From positions 2,356,001 through 2,420,000 of the forward strand of contig OZ245364.1 in assembly GCA_965226545.1 (NCBI GenBank): a DNA stretch of 64,000 nt. Direction: 5' to 3'. Under the pieces are notes generated by a model. The model saw only the letters and a program-made list of their open reading frames with translations. It did no database searches and was not told the DNA's origin. The position numbers were made by a program, and so were the translations under genes. Numbering within the stretch: position 1 is the first letter of the stretch; every line of letters begins with the position of its first letter. The DNA is from JAHRAW01 sp965226545 (GTDB lineage Bacteria > Pseudomonadota > Gammaproteobacteria > Arenicellales > Poriferihabitantaceae). Shown piece after piece: positions 35,588 to 42,959 of the stretch.

Positions 35588-36898
35588 TTATACCCCGCCG
35601 CGACAAACTGCCGGCAAATCGCCGCTCAACCCCAACGCGCGCCGCGCCAATTGATGTTTCAGCGGCGCGCATGCATCGACTGCGCACACCCCCGCAGCGC
35701 GAATGGTTTGCATCGGCACACCATGCGCGGCAAACAATTTACGCAATGCAAGCATCGCCGACAAAGTCGCCGCATTGTCGCCTTTGCGACGGCGTTCATA
35801 CCGCCGCAACACGCTGCGTTTGCCGATGCGCAAGTTGCGCGCACGCGCCGCGCCAATCGTTTCGACCAACGCCGCCGCATCGATAAATCCCAAATTCGCG
35901 CCCAAGCCGGCGAGCGGATGAATGCTGTGCGCGGCGTCGCCGATTAACGCGGTCGATGCACCCAAATACGTTTCCGCATGCCGCTGCATCAATGCAAACC
36001 GCCGCCGCGGTGCGCGCAATTGCATCGCGCCCAATTCACCAAACACCGCCGCCAACCGCGCGCAAAATGCATCGTCCTCCAATGCATAAAGTTCATCGGC
36101 GACATTATGATTGCGATGATGATTGCGCGCACCGTCGCCACGGTCGCACGACCACACCACCGCACATTGCCGTTGCGCCAACGGCAACATCGCCACCGGC
36201 CCGCTCGACAAAAAACATTGCCGCGCAATCGATTGATGCGATTGTTCGCATTGCACAATCGCCGCAATCGCATCTTGATGAAAATCCACCATCGACGAAT
36301 CAATCGCGCACAATTCGCGCACCCGCGATTGCGCCCCGTCCGCGCCAACCAATAATTCGGTTTGGATGGTCGCGCCGTTGGAAAGATGCAGATGCAATGA
36401 ATCATTATTATCGATGCGGTGACGGTTTCGATTGTCGTCACTGTTAATGTCACTTGCACTGTCACTGTTACTGTCGACTCGACCGTCACCATTCGACATC
36501 GACACCAATTGCGTTTGCGCAAACATCTCCACTTGATAACTCGCCCGCAACTTCGCGCGCAACGCCGCAATCACTTCGCGGTTATGCAACAGATACCCCA
36601 AACAAGCCACCCGCAATCCCGCCGCCGAAAATTCAATCCGCGCCGCACTGGCAGAATCCCACACCCGCATCGTTTCATAGCGACTCGCGCGCGCCGACAA
36701 TTCGGCCCACACCCCAACCGTCTGCAACACATTCACCGCCGCAATATTCAACGCACTGACTCGTTCATCACGCACCTCATCCAACGTACCCGCCTCGACC
36801 ACGCCGACGCGCAATCCTTGCTCGGCAAATAAACACGCCGCCGCCGCGCCAATCATCCCGGCGCCAACCACCACCACATCGAATTGCCGTGTTGTCAT
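35588..36898 (-). CDS. ubiI: UbiH/UbiF/VisC-family FAD-dependent hydroxylase (UbiI-like)
   Basis: This flavin monooxygenase is probably for the C5 hydroxylation of the ubiquinone ring. The dinucleotide-binding motif is VVVGAGMIGAAAACLFAEQG at the N-terminus; the second FAD motif is LIGDAAHSIHPLAGLGANLG (about 325). It is 436 residues, about 35 longer than usual. The excess is an Asp/Ser/Asn insertion (SNSDSASDINSDDNRNRH, coded at 36415-36500) made of GTNACA-like hexamers. ubiH and pepP lie upstream on the same strand, the standard order pepP-ubiH-ubiI. UbiF rather than UbiI cannot be excluded. Confidence 0.88.
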   Translation of the reverse strand: MTTRQFDVVVVGAGMIGAAAACLFAEQGLRVGVVEAGTLDEVRDERVSALNIAAVNVLQTVGVWAELSARASRYETMRVWDSASAARIEFSAAGLRVACLGYLLHNREVIAALRAKLRASYQVEMFAQTQLVSMSNGDGRVDSNSDSASDINSDDNRNRHRIDNNDSLHLHLSNGATIQTELLVGADGAQSRVRELCAIDSSMVDFHQDAIAAIVQCEQSHQSIARQCFLSSGPVAMLPLAQRQCAVVWSCDRGDGARNHHRNHNVADELYALEDDAFCARLAAVFGELGAMQLRAPRRRFALMQRHAETYLGASTALIGDAAHSIHPLAGLGANLGFIDAAALVETIGAARARNLRIGKRSVLRRYERRRKGDNAATLSAMLALRKLFAAHGVPMQTIRAAGVCAVDACAPLKHQLARRALGLSGDLPAVCRGGV

Positions 36899-37000
36899 TG
36901 GTCGTTGTTCACTGTTGGTTTACTGTTAATGTTGTTGAGTTACATTTGACTCGCACTGTCATTGTTACTGTCACTTTGCACCTGCCAGTTTACTTTTGAT

Positions 37001-38473
37001 TCACTTTTGATTCACTAACGGCAACCCAACCCCCAACCGCGTACGCGCGCCGGCCATCCCCATCGTCCGCCGCAACAATGCGCGCTTCACCGGCGGCAAC
37101 AACTCGACGCCGAGCAACCCAACATTGCGCGCCAGCCGCAACCATCGAGAACTTCCGGCGAACACATTCAGCAAGCCATCAGTAAACGCACACACCCGCG
37201 CCACCTCAGCGCGCCGCGCATGCGCATACCGCTGCAACAAGGGCAAAGCGCCAACATCATCGCCGCGCAACGATGCATCGCACAACATCTCCGCCAACAC
37301 CGCCACATCGCGCAAGCCAAGATTAAAGCCCTGCCCGGCAACCGGATGCAAAGTATGCGCGGCGTTGCCGATGATGACCGTGCGCGCGCCAATCGATTCG
37401 CGCCGTCTCGCGCGCGATAACGGATAACATCGCCGCGCGCCTACTTCGATAAAGTTGCCGGCACGGTCGCCAAACGCGGATTGCAACGCGGCGATGAATG
37501 CATCATCGGTCAACGCCATTCGAGTAGCCGCCGTACGCGGTGCGCAAGTCCAAACAAACGCGCGGCGCGAATCGGTATATGGCAATAATGCGATTGGACC
37601 TTCGGCGGTAAAACGTTCGTACGCCCGCCCGTCATGCGCGCAATCGGTGCGGACGATGCCGACAATTGCACTTTGCGATTCGCTTTGTTGGTTACGTTGT
37701 TCGTCACTTCGCGCGTCACTTTGTCCGTCACTTCGTTCGTTACTTTGCACATCACTTTGCGCGTCACTTCGTTCGTCACTTCGCACATCACTTTTGTTAA
37801 CCACCACCCCATCCGCCCGCACCGCCAACCGCGCACAAATGCGCCGCACACCGTCCGCGCATCGAATCTCCGCCACCACCGAATCCCCGCGCACGGAAAC
37901 CCCATCAACTCGCGCCGGACAAAACACGCGCACCGAATCAGTTTGTCGAATCACTTGATACAACGCCCGCCCCAAGTCGCGGTTGGCGACGACATGCCCC
38001 AAGGCGTCGTAGCCGACATCGTGCGCGCGCAGATGCGCCATGCCAAACCCGCCGCGTTCGCACACCAAAATTTCGCGTATCGCGCAGGCGCGCGCGCCAA
38101 GCGAATCCCACACCCCCGTCGCGCGAAAAATCCGCCGCGCGTTATCGGTCAACGCCACCGTGCGCGAATCGAAACTGGAATGCGTTTCATCCGCCGGCAA
38201 CTTCGCCTCGACCAACGCCACCGATAATGAACTGCGCGCCAACGCCGCCGCCAAACTCGCCCCAACCAATCCGCCGCCGATGATTAATATATCGGTGTGG
38301 ACATCGATGTCGGCGTCGACATCGGTGTCGGCATCAACATCGACCTTAACATCGACATTGGTATGCATCGTGTCGTTGGTGACTTTGTTATCGACTTTGT
38401 TGTCGACTTTACCGCCGACGTTACCGGCAACGTCACTTGTAACGTTAACGTTACTGTTCCCGTCCCCGTTCAT
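37001..38473 (-). CDS. ubiH: 2-octaprenyl-6-methoxyphenol hydroxylase UbiH with repeat insertions
   Basis: This FAD monooxygenase hydroxylates C1 of the ubiquinone precursor. The FAD motif is LIIGGGLVGASLAAALARSS and the second is IIGNAAHTLHPVAGQGFNLG. It is 490 residues, about 100 more than E. coli UbiH. The surplus is explained by a Val/Asp/Asn-rich N-terminal leader (38300-38460, repeat of GACATCGATGTC type) and by an internal tract of four-residue units (SDVR SDER SDAQ SDVQ) coded at 37688-37800 by an exact 12-bp repeat. Both catalytic halves are intact. The ATG overlaps the pepP stop (ATGA). Confidence 0.9.
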   Translation of the reverse strand: MNGDGNSNVNVTSDVAGNVGGKVDNKVDNKVTNDTMHTNVDVKVDVDADTDVDADIDVHTDILIIGGGLVGASLAAALARSSLSVALVEAKLPADETHSSFDSRTVALTDNARRIFRATGVWDSLGARACAIREILVCERGGFGMAHLRAHDVGYDALGHVVANRDLGRALYQVIRQTDSVRVFCPARVDGVSVRGDSVVAEIRCADGVRRICARLAVRADGVVVNKSDVRSDERSDAQSDVQSNERSDGQSDARSDEQRNQQSESQSAIVGIVRTDCAHDGRAYERFTAEGPIALLPYTDSRRAFVWTCAPRTAATRMALTDDAFIAALQSAFGDRAGNFIEVGARRCYPLSRARRRESIGARTVIIGNAAHTLHPVAGQGFNLGLRDVAVLAEMLCDASLRGDDVGALPLLQRYAHARRAEVARVCAFTDGLLNVFAGSSRWLRLARNVGLLGVELLPPVKRALLRRTMGMAGARTRLGVGLPLVNQK

Positions 38474-39777
38474 CGCGCCATCAACGATTCAATCTCATCA
38501 ACTTCCTTCGGCGCATCGCGCGACAGCACTTCATTGCCGTCTCGGGTGACCAACACATCATCCTCAATCCGCACGCCAATGTTGCGCCATTGTTCATCGA
38601 TGTCTTCATCCGGCGGAAAGTACAACCCGGGTTCGACGGTCAACACCATCCCAGCTTCCAAGGTGCGCCATTGGTCATCGATTTTGTAATCGCCGACATC
38701 ATGCACATCCATCCCGAGCCAATGCCCGGCGCGATGCATTGTGAATCGTCGATGCGCGCCGCGTTCGATGAGTTCATTGCGTTCGCCGCGCAAGATGCCG
38801 AGTTCGATTAACCCGTCGGTTAACGTTTCGCCGGCGACTTGATGATAATCATTGACCGTGCGTTCGGCGACCACCGCGTCAATCGCGGCTTTTTGCGCGC
38901 ACAGCACCACCTCATACACCGCGCGTTGCGCCGAGGTGAATTTGCCGTTGACCGGAAAGGTGCGGGTGATGTCGGCGGCATAACAATCGAGTTCGGCGCC
39001 GGCGTCTATCAACAACAATTCGCCGTCTCGCATTGCGCGGCGGTTGTCGATGTAATGCAAGGTGCAGGCGTTGGCGCCGGACGCGACAATCGACGGATAG
39101 GCGCAGGCGCGCGCGCCTTCATAAAAAAATGCGCGTTCCATTTCGGCTTGCACTTGATATTCATACAAGCCCGGCGCCGCGCATTGCATCGCGCGGCAAT
39201 GTCCATTCGCCGATATTTTGGCGGCGCGCCGCATCAATTGGCATTCGTCCTTTTTTTTAATCACGCGCATTTCATGCAACAAATGCCCCAAATCGACCAA
39301 CTCGCCGGGCGCATGCACGCCGATGCGTTGATGGCTGCGCACCGCGCGAATCCAGTCAATCAAATCATTGTCAAAATCGGCGTATCGCCCCAACGGCGCA
39401 AACACCCGCGCGCAGTTATGCAACAAATTCGGCAACACTTCGCCCAACGCGCTTATCGGATAACTTTGCGTTGCGCCATACATTTCACGCGCGCCTTCGA
39501 GCCCGGCGCGCGCGCCATCCCAGGCTTCTTGGTCGGCATCTCGTTCGCGGCAAAATAAAATAAAGTCACCGTCGATACGCCCGGGTGCAAGCACTGCAAC
39601 CGATTCCGGTTCGGGAAAATGCGTCAGATAATAAAAATCACTGTCGGCGCGATACGGATAAAACACATCGCTGTTGCGCGCCTGCACCGGCGCATTGGGA
39701 ATCACCGCAATGCCGTCTCGCATCAGATACATTAAATCTTGACGACGACGTTGATGGATTGATAAATCGGTTGGCAT
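38470..39777 (-). CDS. pepP: Xaa-Pro aminopeptidase PepP
   Basis: This M24B metallopeptidase removes N-terminal residues before proline. The metal ligands are visible: two Asp in LLIDAGAELDCYAADITRTF, His in HRAGHWLGMDVHDVG, Glu in MVLTVEPGLYFPPDED and Glu in GVRIEDDVLVT. The start at 39777 (MPTDLSIHQRRRQDLM) fits PepP better than the upstream in-frame codon at 39825. It is 435 residues. It lies between ygfB and ubiH on the same strand, the conserved gammaproteobacterial order. Confidence 0.95.
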   Translation of the reverse strand: MPTDLSIHQRRRQDLMYLMRDGIAVIPNAPVQARNSDVFYPYRADSDFYYLTHFPEPESVAVLAPGRIDGDFILFCRERDADQEAWDGARAGLEGAREMYGATQSYPISALGEVLPNLLHNCARVFAPLGRYADFDNDLIDWIRAVRSHQRIGVHAPGELVDLGHLLHEMRVIKKKDECQLMRRAAKISANGHCRAMQCAAPGLYEYQVQAEMERAFFYEGARACAYPSIVASGANACTLHYIDNRRAMRDGELLLIDAGAELDCYAADITRTFPVNGKFTSAQRAVYEVVLCAQKAAIDAVVAERTVNDYHQVAGETLTDGLIELGILRGERNELIERGAHRRFTMHRAGHWLGMDVHDVGDYKIDDQWRTLEAGMVLTVEPGLYFPPDEDIDEQWRNIGVRIEDDVLVTRDGNEVLSRDAPKEVDEIESLMAR

Positions 39778-39875
39778 GGTTAATTTTGGATTGTGAACTG
39801 TGAACTGTGAATTTAATTTATACAAAGTTAATTCGAAGTTAACTTATAAAGTGAATTCGAAATTAATTCGAACTA

Positions 39876-40472
39876 TTAATTCGCACCTTGATTTGTCGTC
39901 GACGACATCGACGACGTTGCCGACTCCGCCATCGGCGGACTCAACTCCTCAAACACCACCTTAACCGCCACACGCAAATATTGTTCAATCTCAAACAATT
40001 GCTTCTCCGCATCCGCCCCAACCGATGCACCATCGATTCGGCTCATTGCCAAAATATCGTCAAACGCCTCACGCAAAGTGCCGGCGGAATCCAAATAACG
40101 TCGTTCGCCGTCGTGCATCACGCCCTGCATAAACCCGATGCACCATTCCGCCAATGCATCGATGCGTTCGCGCAATCCGTCTTCATCCGCCGGCAACAAC
40201 GGATTAAATTCGAATTCATCGGAATGCAAATCTTGCAAAATCACGCCGTACATTCCCTGCAGTAACGTCACCTCATCACCGCCGCTCAATCGAAACAATC
40301 GCGCCTGCTGCGGCAATTGCGCATCCGTCACGCCGCAACACGCCAACGCACTCAACAACCCATGCGCTTCCGCCGCACCACTCGCCCACGCCGTATTGCG
40401 CAGTTTGTCGTTCAACGCCTTATAAATTTCCGCCGCTGTTGGCGTTTGCGAATTGCGCGGTGCATCGTTCAT
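39876..40472 (-). CDS. ygfB: YgfB/UPF0149 family protein
   Basis: This member of the YecA/YgfB family has no established enzymatic role. Matching parts are EAHGLLSALACCGV, FEFNPLLPADEDGLRERID, LAEWCIGFMQGVMHDGE and LREAFDDILAMSRIDG. The ATG at 40472 is preferred over an upstream GTG at 40484. At 198 residues it is normal, with a short Ser/Thr-rich repeat-like C-terminus. It heads the ygfB-pepP-ubiH-ubiI run and is divergent from the ZapB-like gene. Confidence 0.9.
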   Translation of the reverse strand: MNDAPRNSQTPTAAEIYKALNDKLRNTAWASGAAEAHGLLSALACCGVTDAQLPQQARLFRLSGGDEVTLLQGMYGVILQDLHSDEFEFNPLLPADEDGLRERIDALAEWCIGFMQGVMHDGERRYLDSAGTLREAFDDILAMSRIDGASVGADAEKQLFEIEQYLRVAVKVVFEELSPPMAESATSSMSSTTNQGAN

Positions 40473-40584
40473 TGTTAAGTGCACTGTGTTAAGTTTACGA
40501 TGTTAGTTAAGCGAATCACATTGTACTTGCCAACGCGCATTATTGTATAGTTATGCGCCACTTCATCACCAACACCATCGCCCA

Positions 40585-40782
40585 ATGGACAACACCATCA
40601 CCAATCTCGAAACGCGCATCTTGGAGTTAATCGAACTCACCGAAGAACTCAGCCGCGAAAACCGCACCTTGCGCAACGACCATCAAGTGTTGCGCCAAGA
40701 ATTCGACGCCCTGCGCGAAAAAAACAAAACCGCCTTGGCGCGCATCGAAAAAATCGTGGCGCGATTGGGGTCGATGGAATAA
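40585..40782 (+). CDS. Small coiled-coil protein, ZapB-like (TIGR02449 type)
   Basis: This is a 65-residue protein of almost pure heptads (TNLETRILELIELTEELSRE, then LRQEFDALREKNKTALARIE). The ATG at 40585 gives the usual start for the small family found beside ygfB and zapA in gammaproteobacteria, often annotated ZapB-like. It probably forms a dimeric coiled coil and may act with ZapA at the division site; that role is inferred from position and shape. A TATAGT element (40546-40551) about 35 bp upstream may be its -10. Confidence 0.8.
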   Translation: MDNTITNLETRILELIELTEELSRENRTLRNDHQVLRQEFDALREKNKTALARIEKIVARLGSME

Positions 40783-40862
40783 AGGTTGGCTCGATATTTT
40801 TTATATCGATACTCGACCTCGACATCGACCTCGACTTCGACATTAACATCGACACCGCAATT
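40783..40862. repeat. TCGACATCGACC hexamer tract
   Basis: About nine hexamers (TCGACC, TCGACA, TCGACT) fill the gap between the ZapB-like gene and the methyltransferase gene, the same style as the ubiH N-terminal coding repeat. Confidence 0.65.
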
Positions 40863-41873
40863 ATGCCGCCCGCCATTCGCAACAGTAAGTGTACTCGCAC
40901 AAGCACGACACACACGCGCACAAGCGCGGGTAAAAGTGCGAACGAGAGAAAGTTAGGACAGTTTTACACCGTCACCAACCCCTTCGCCCATCCGGCCTTC
41001 CGCCGCTGGGCGCGCACCGCCGATTTGCCGCAAGCGCGCATTCTCGAACCGTTTGCCGGCTGCAATAGTTTAATCGCGCATCTGCATTCGATGAATCTCT
41101 GCAAAGATTACGCCGCCTACGACATCGCCCCGGCGGCGCGGGATGTGCGCAAGCGCGATACGTTGGCAAAGTTTCCGCACGGGTTTGATGTATGCATCAC
41201 CAATCCGCCGTGGCTTGCGAAAAATAGCGCGACCGGTCGCGGCTTGGCGTTTCCCAAAACCCATTACGATGATTTATACAAATACGCATTGGAAAAATGT
41301 TTGTTGCATTGCGCCCATCTCGCCGTGTTGGTGCCGGAATCTTTCATCCGCAGCCGTGCGCGCAATGCCGCCTTGCATGCGCGGTTGCACACCTTTATTT
41401 CGCTCACCACGCCGATTTTTGCCGATACCGCCCACCCGGTCGGCTTGGCTTTATTTACGCCGCAAGCCGTTGCCGACACAATGGTTTATTCCGGCAAACA
41501 TCGTGTCGGGCGATTGTCGGCGATTGAGCGATGCCGTCCGCAACCGTGCGAATCGCGGCAGGTGATTTTTAATGACCCAGACGGCACCATCGGGTTAATC
41601 GCCGTGGATAACACTTATGGCGACTCGATTCGCTTTTGTCGCCGCAATGAACTTGCCGATTATCCGGTGATTGACAGTTGCCGTTATATGACCGTGTTGT
41701 CGGTTAATGCGCGGGTGCGCATCGACCGATTGAATGAAATCCTCGCCAAGTTTCGCGCGGACACTTGTGATGTTTTGATGACGCCGTATCGCGGATTGCG
41801 CAAGGACGGTAAATATCGCCGCCGTCTCGATTGGCAATTGGCGCGCGGCATCGTCGCCAATGCGACAAGTTAG
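40863..41873 (+). CDS. Putative orphan N6-adenine-type DNA methyltransferase
   Basis: A class I SAM-dependent methyltransferase. LGQFYTVTNPF and ILEPFAGCNSLIAHL (about residues 60-75) make the SAM-binding part, and CITNPPWLAKNSATGRGLAF (around 108) carries the NPPW catalytic motif of amino-methyltransferases acting on adenine or related substrates. The C-terminal half could be a target-recognition region. No restriction endonuclease gene is nearby. The first 30 or so residues are Thr/Ser/Arg-rich and coded by an ACAAGCGC-type repeat, so the true start is uncertain. It sits between the ZapB-like gene and zapA, normally neighbours, and its codon use differs from the flanks, which suggests insertion. 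A protein or rRNA substrate remains possible. Confidence 0.75.
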   Translation: MPPAIRNSKCTRTSTTHTRTSAGKSANERKLGQFYTVTNPFAHPAFRRWARTADLPQARILEPFAGCNSLIAHLHSMNLCKDYAAYDIAPAARDVRKRDTLAKFPHGFDVCITNPPWLAKNSATGRGLAFPKTHYDDLYKYALEKCLLHCAHLAVLVPESFIRSRARNAALHARLHTFISLTTPIFADTAHPVGLALFTPQAVADTMVYSGKHRVGRLSAIERCRPQPCESRQVIFNDPDGTIGLIAVDNTYGDSIRFCRRNELADYPVIDSCRYMTVLSVNARVRIDRLNEILAKFRADTCDVLMTPYRGLRKDGKYRRRLDWQLARGIVANATS

Positions 41874-41918
41874 TTCACTATTAATTAAGCACAGATTAAT
41901 TAGCACCATTAATTCCGC

Positions 41919-41924
41919 TATACT
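41919..41924 (+). promoter_or_regulatory. TATACT -10 element immediately before zapA
   Basis: TATACT ends only six bases before the zapA ATG at 41931. With a -35 candidate TTAATT (41896-41901, 17-bp spacing) transcription would start at or next to the initiation codon. Confidence 0.45.
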
Positions 41925-41930
41925 CCCCCA

Positions 41931-42272
41931 ATGCCAACCCCGCCCGACAATGCCGCCAACCGCCCACGCGTTAATGTCACCGTGCGCATTCTTTCGCGCG
42001 ATTACACGGTCGCTTGTGACCCGCAGGAGCGGCAGAGTGTGATTGATGCGGCTGAGTTGTTGGATAAGCGGATGCGGGCGATTTCGCGGGGTGGGCGGGT
42101 GTTGGGGGTGGAGCGGTGTGCGATTATGGCGGCGTTGCATTTGAGTCATGAGTTGTTGAGTGTTAGTGATGCCGCCAATAGTGTTGGGGAGAATCAGGCG
42201 CGGTTGCGGGAATTGCAGGGCAAGGTTGACCGGGCGGTGGTGAATGCGCGACAAGGGGATTTAGTGCGGTGA
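41931..42272 (+). CDS. zapA: Cell division protein ZapA
   Basis: This protein cross-links FtsZ filaments at the Z-ring. VNVTVRILSRDYTVACDPQE at the N-terminus, AAELLDKRMRAI and ERCAIMAALHLSHELL match ZapA, followed by a C-terminal coiled coil. At 113 residues it is typical. No Shine-Dalgarno sequence precedes the ATG and a -10 element lies almost at the start codon, so a leaderless message is possible. 6S RNA and ygfA, often found downstream, are absent. Confidence 0.9.
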   Translation: MPTPPDNAANRPRVNVTVRILSRDYTVACDPQERQSVIDAAELLDKRMRAISRGGRVLGVERCAIMAALHLSHELLSVSDAANSVGENQARLRELQGKVDRAVVNARQGDLVR

Positions 42273-42309
42273 CGGTTTATTTTTTTGTTGTGCGTGAATT
42301 AATTTTTAT

Positions 42310-42363
42310 GAATTAACTTTATCAAGTTAACTTTACCAAGTTAACTTTAACAATTAACTTGTT
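42310..42363. repeat. 14-bp tandem repeat with AAGTTAACTT palindromes
   Basis: Four units (AATTAACTTTATC, AAGTTAACTTTACC, AAGTTAACTTTAAC, AATTAACTTGTT) lie directly downstream of zapA. Two contain the perfect palindrome AAGTTAACTT. Confidence 0.75.
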
Positions 42364-42562
42364 ATAAAAAAAACTGCAAAAACAACATCGCCGCAATGGA
42401 TTTTAATGGCGGCATCATTATGTCGCCGAACAGGCGGAAATAAAGCAGCGTGATTCGATGGCGCAGTTCCAAATAATTTTCGCGTCCGCGCATGCGAATT
42501 GCATCCGCCAATCTTTCCAGTGCTTCTTCGATTTGCTGTTCTTTTGGTTGCAGGTTGTTCAT
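42362..42562 (-). CDS. Small hypothetical protein with hydrophobic C-terminus
   Basis: A 66-residue frame from the ATG at 42562 (MNNLQPKEQQIEEALERLAD). The first half is an amphipathic helix rich in Glu and Arg; the last 20 residues are hydrophobic (SIAAMLFLQFFL), a possible membrane anchor. The frame could extend to 42616. It is not recognised. It is convergent with zapA and lies left of the palindrome array. Ordinary codon composition supports it being real, but only weakly. Confidence 0.45.
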   Translation of the reverse strand: MNNLQPKEQQIEEALERLADAIRMRGRENYLELRHRITLLYFRLFGDIMMPPLKSIAAMLFLQFFL

Positions 42563-42639
42563 TGTGGCGGCATTAGATGGCGATGGCGGGGCTGCGATTG
42601 TAGCGGGTTGCGGCAATTGATGTGGAGGTTGGCGGGAAT

Positions 42640-42819
42640 AACGTCAACGTTTATGTGATTAACCTTAAGGTTTATGCAATGAACCTCGAAGTTCATGCGA
42701 GTAACCTTAAGGTTTAACCGATAAACCTTAAGGTTTAAGCGAATAACCTTAAGGTTTTTGCGATTAACCTCGAGGTTTATCCGAGTAACCTTAAGGTTTT
42801 TGCAAGTAAACTGCAGGTG
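42640..42819. repeat. Array of nine palindromic elements at an exact 21-bp period
   Basis: Dyads based on AACCTTAAGGTT start at 42640, 42661, 42682, 42703, 42724, 42745, 42766, 42787 and 42808, each exactly 21 bp from the next. Five are perfect AACCTTAAGGTT. The unit at 42766 is AACCTCGAGGTT, changed on both sides of the centre so that symmetry is kept; the one at 42808 has CTGCAG at its centre; the one at 42640 has arms AACGT/ACGTT. The unit at 42682 has one broken pair. The 9-bp spacers vary. The array ends 31 bp before a TTGACA promoter serving the giant surface-protein gene. Confidence 0.95.
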
Positions 42820-42850
42820 AATTGGCGGCGTTTCACCATCGGCGGCGGGC

Positions 42851-42879
42851 TTGACAAAACGGCGGCGGCGGGGTATTTT
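42851..42879 (+). promoter_or_regulatory. Promoter of the giant autotransporter-like gene
   Basis: A perfect TTGACA (42851-42856), a 17-bp GC-rich spacer and TATTTT (42874-42879). Transcription would begin near 42886, giving a leader of about 75 nt before the ATG at 42960. The palindrome array lies immediately upstream. Confidence 0.75.
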
Positions 42880-42959
42880 GCACACCATATCGATGCGCCG
42901 CCGAGTTGCGTCGTCATTTTATCACTCATCATCAATCATTCCTCGACAGGTCTGACACT

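Noticed and set aside
42273..42361. 6S RNA gene downstream of zapA
   Set aside because: The space is under 90 bp and filled with a 14-bp tandem repeat; 6S RNA needs about 180 nt.
42640..42819. CRISPR array
   Set aside because: Repeats are 12-bp dyads with 9-bp spacers at a fixed 21-bp period, far too short for CRISPR, and no cas genes are present.
42559..42888. 109-residue minus-strand frame with heptads such as NLKVYRLNLKVTRMN
   Set aside because: It is the translation of the palindrome array, whose 21-bp period keeps the frame open. Paired symmetric substitutions indicate selection on DNA symmetry, and there is no Shine-Dalgarno sequence or convincing start.
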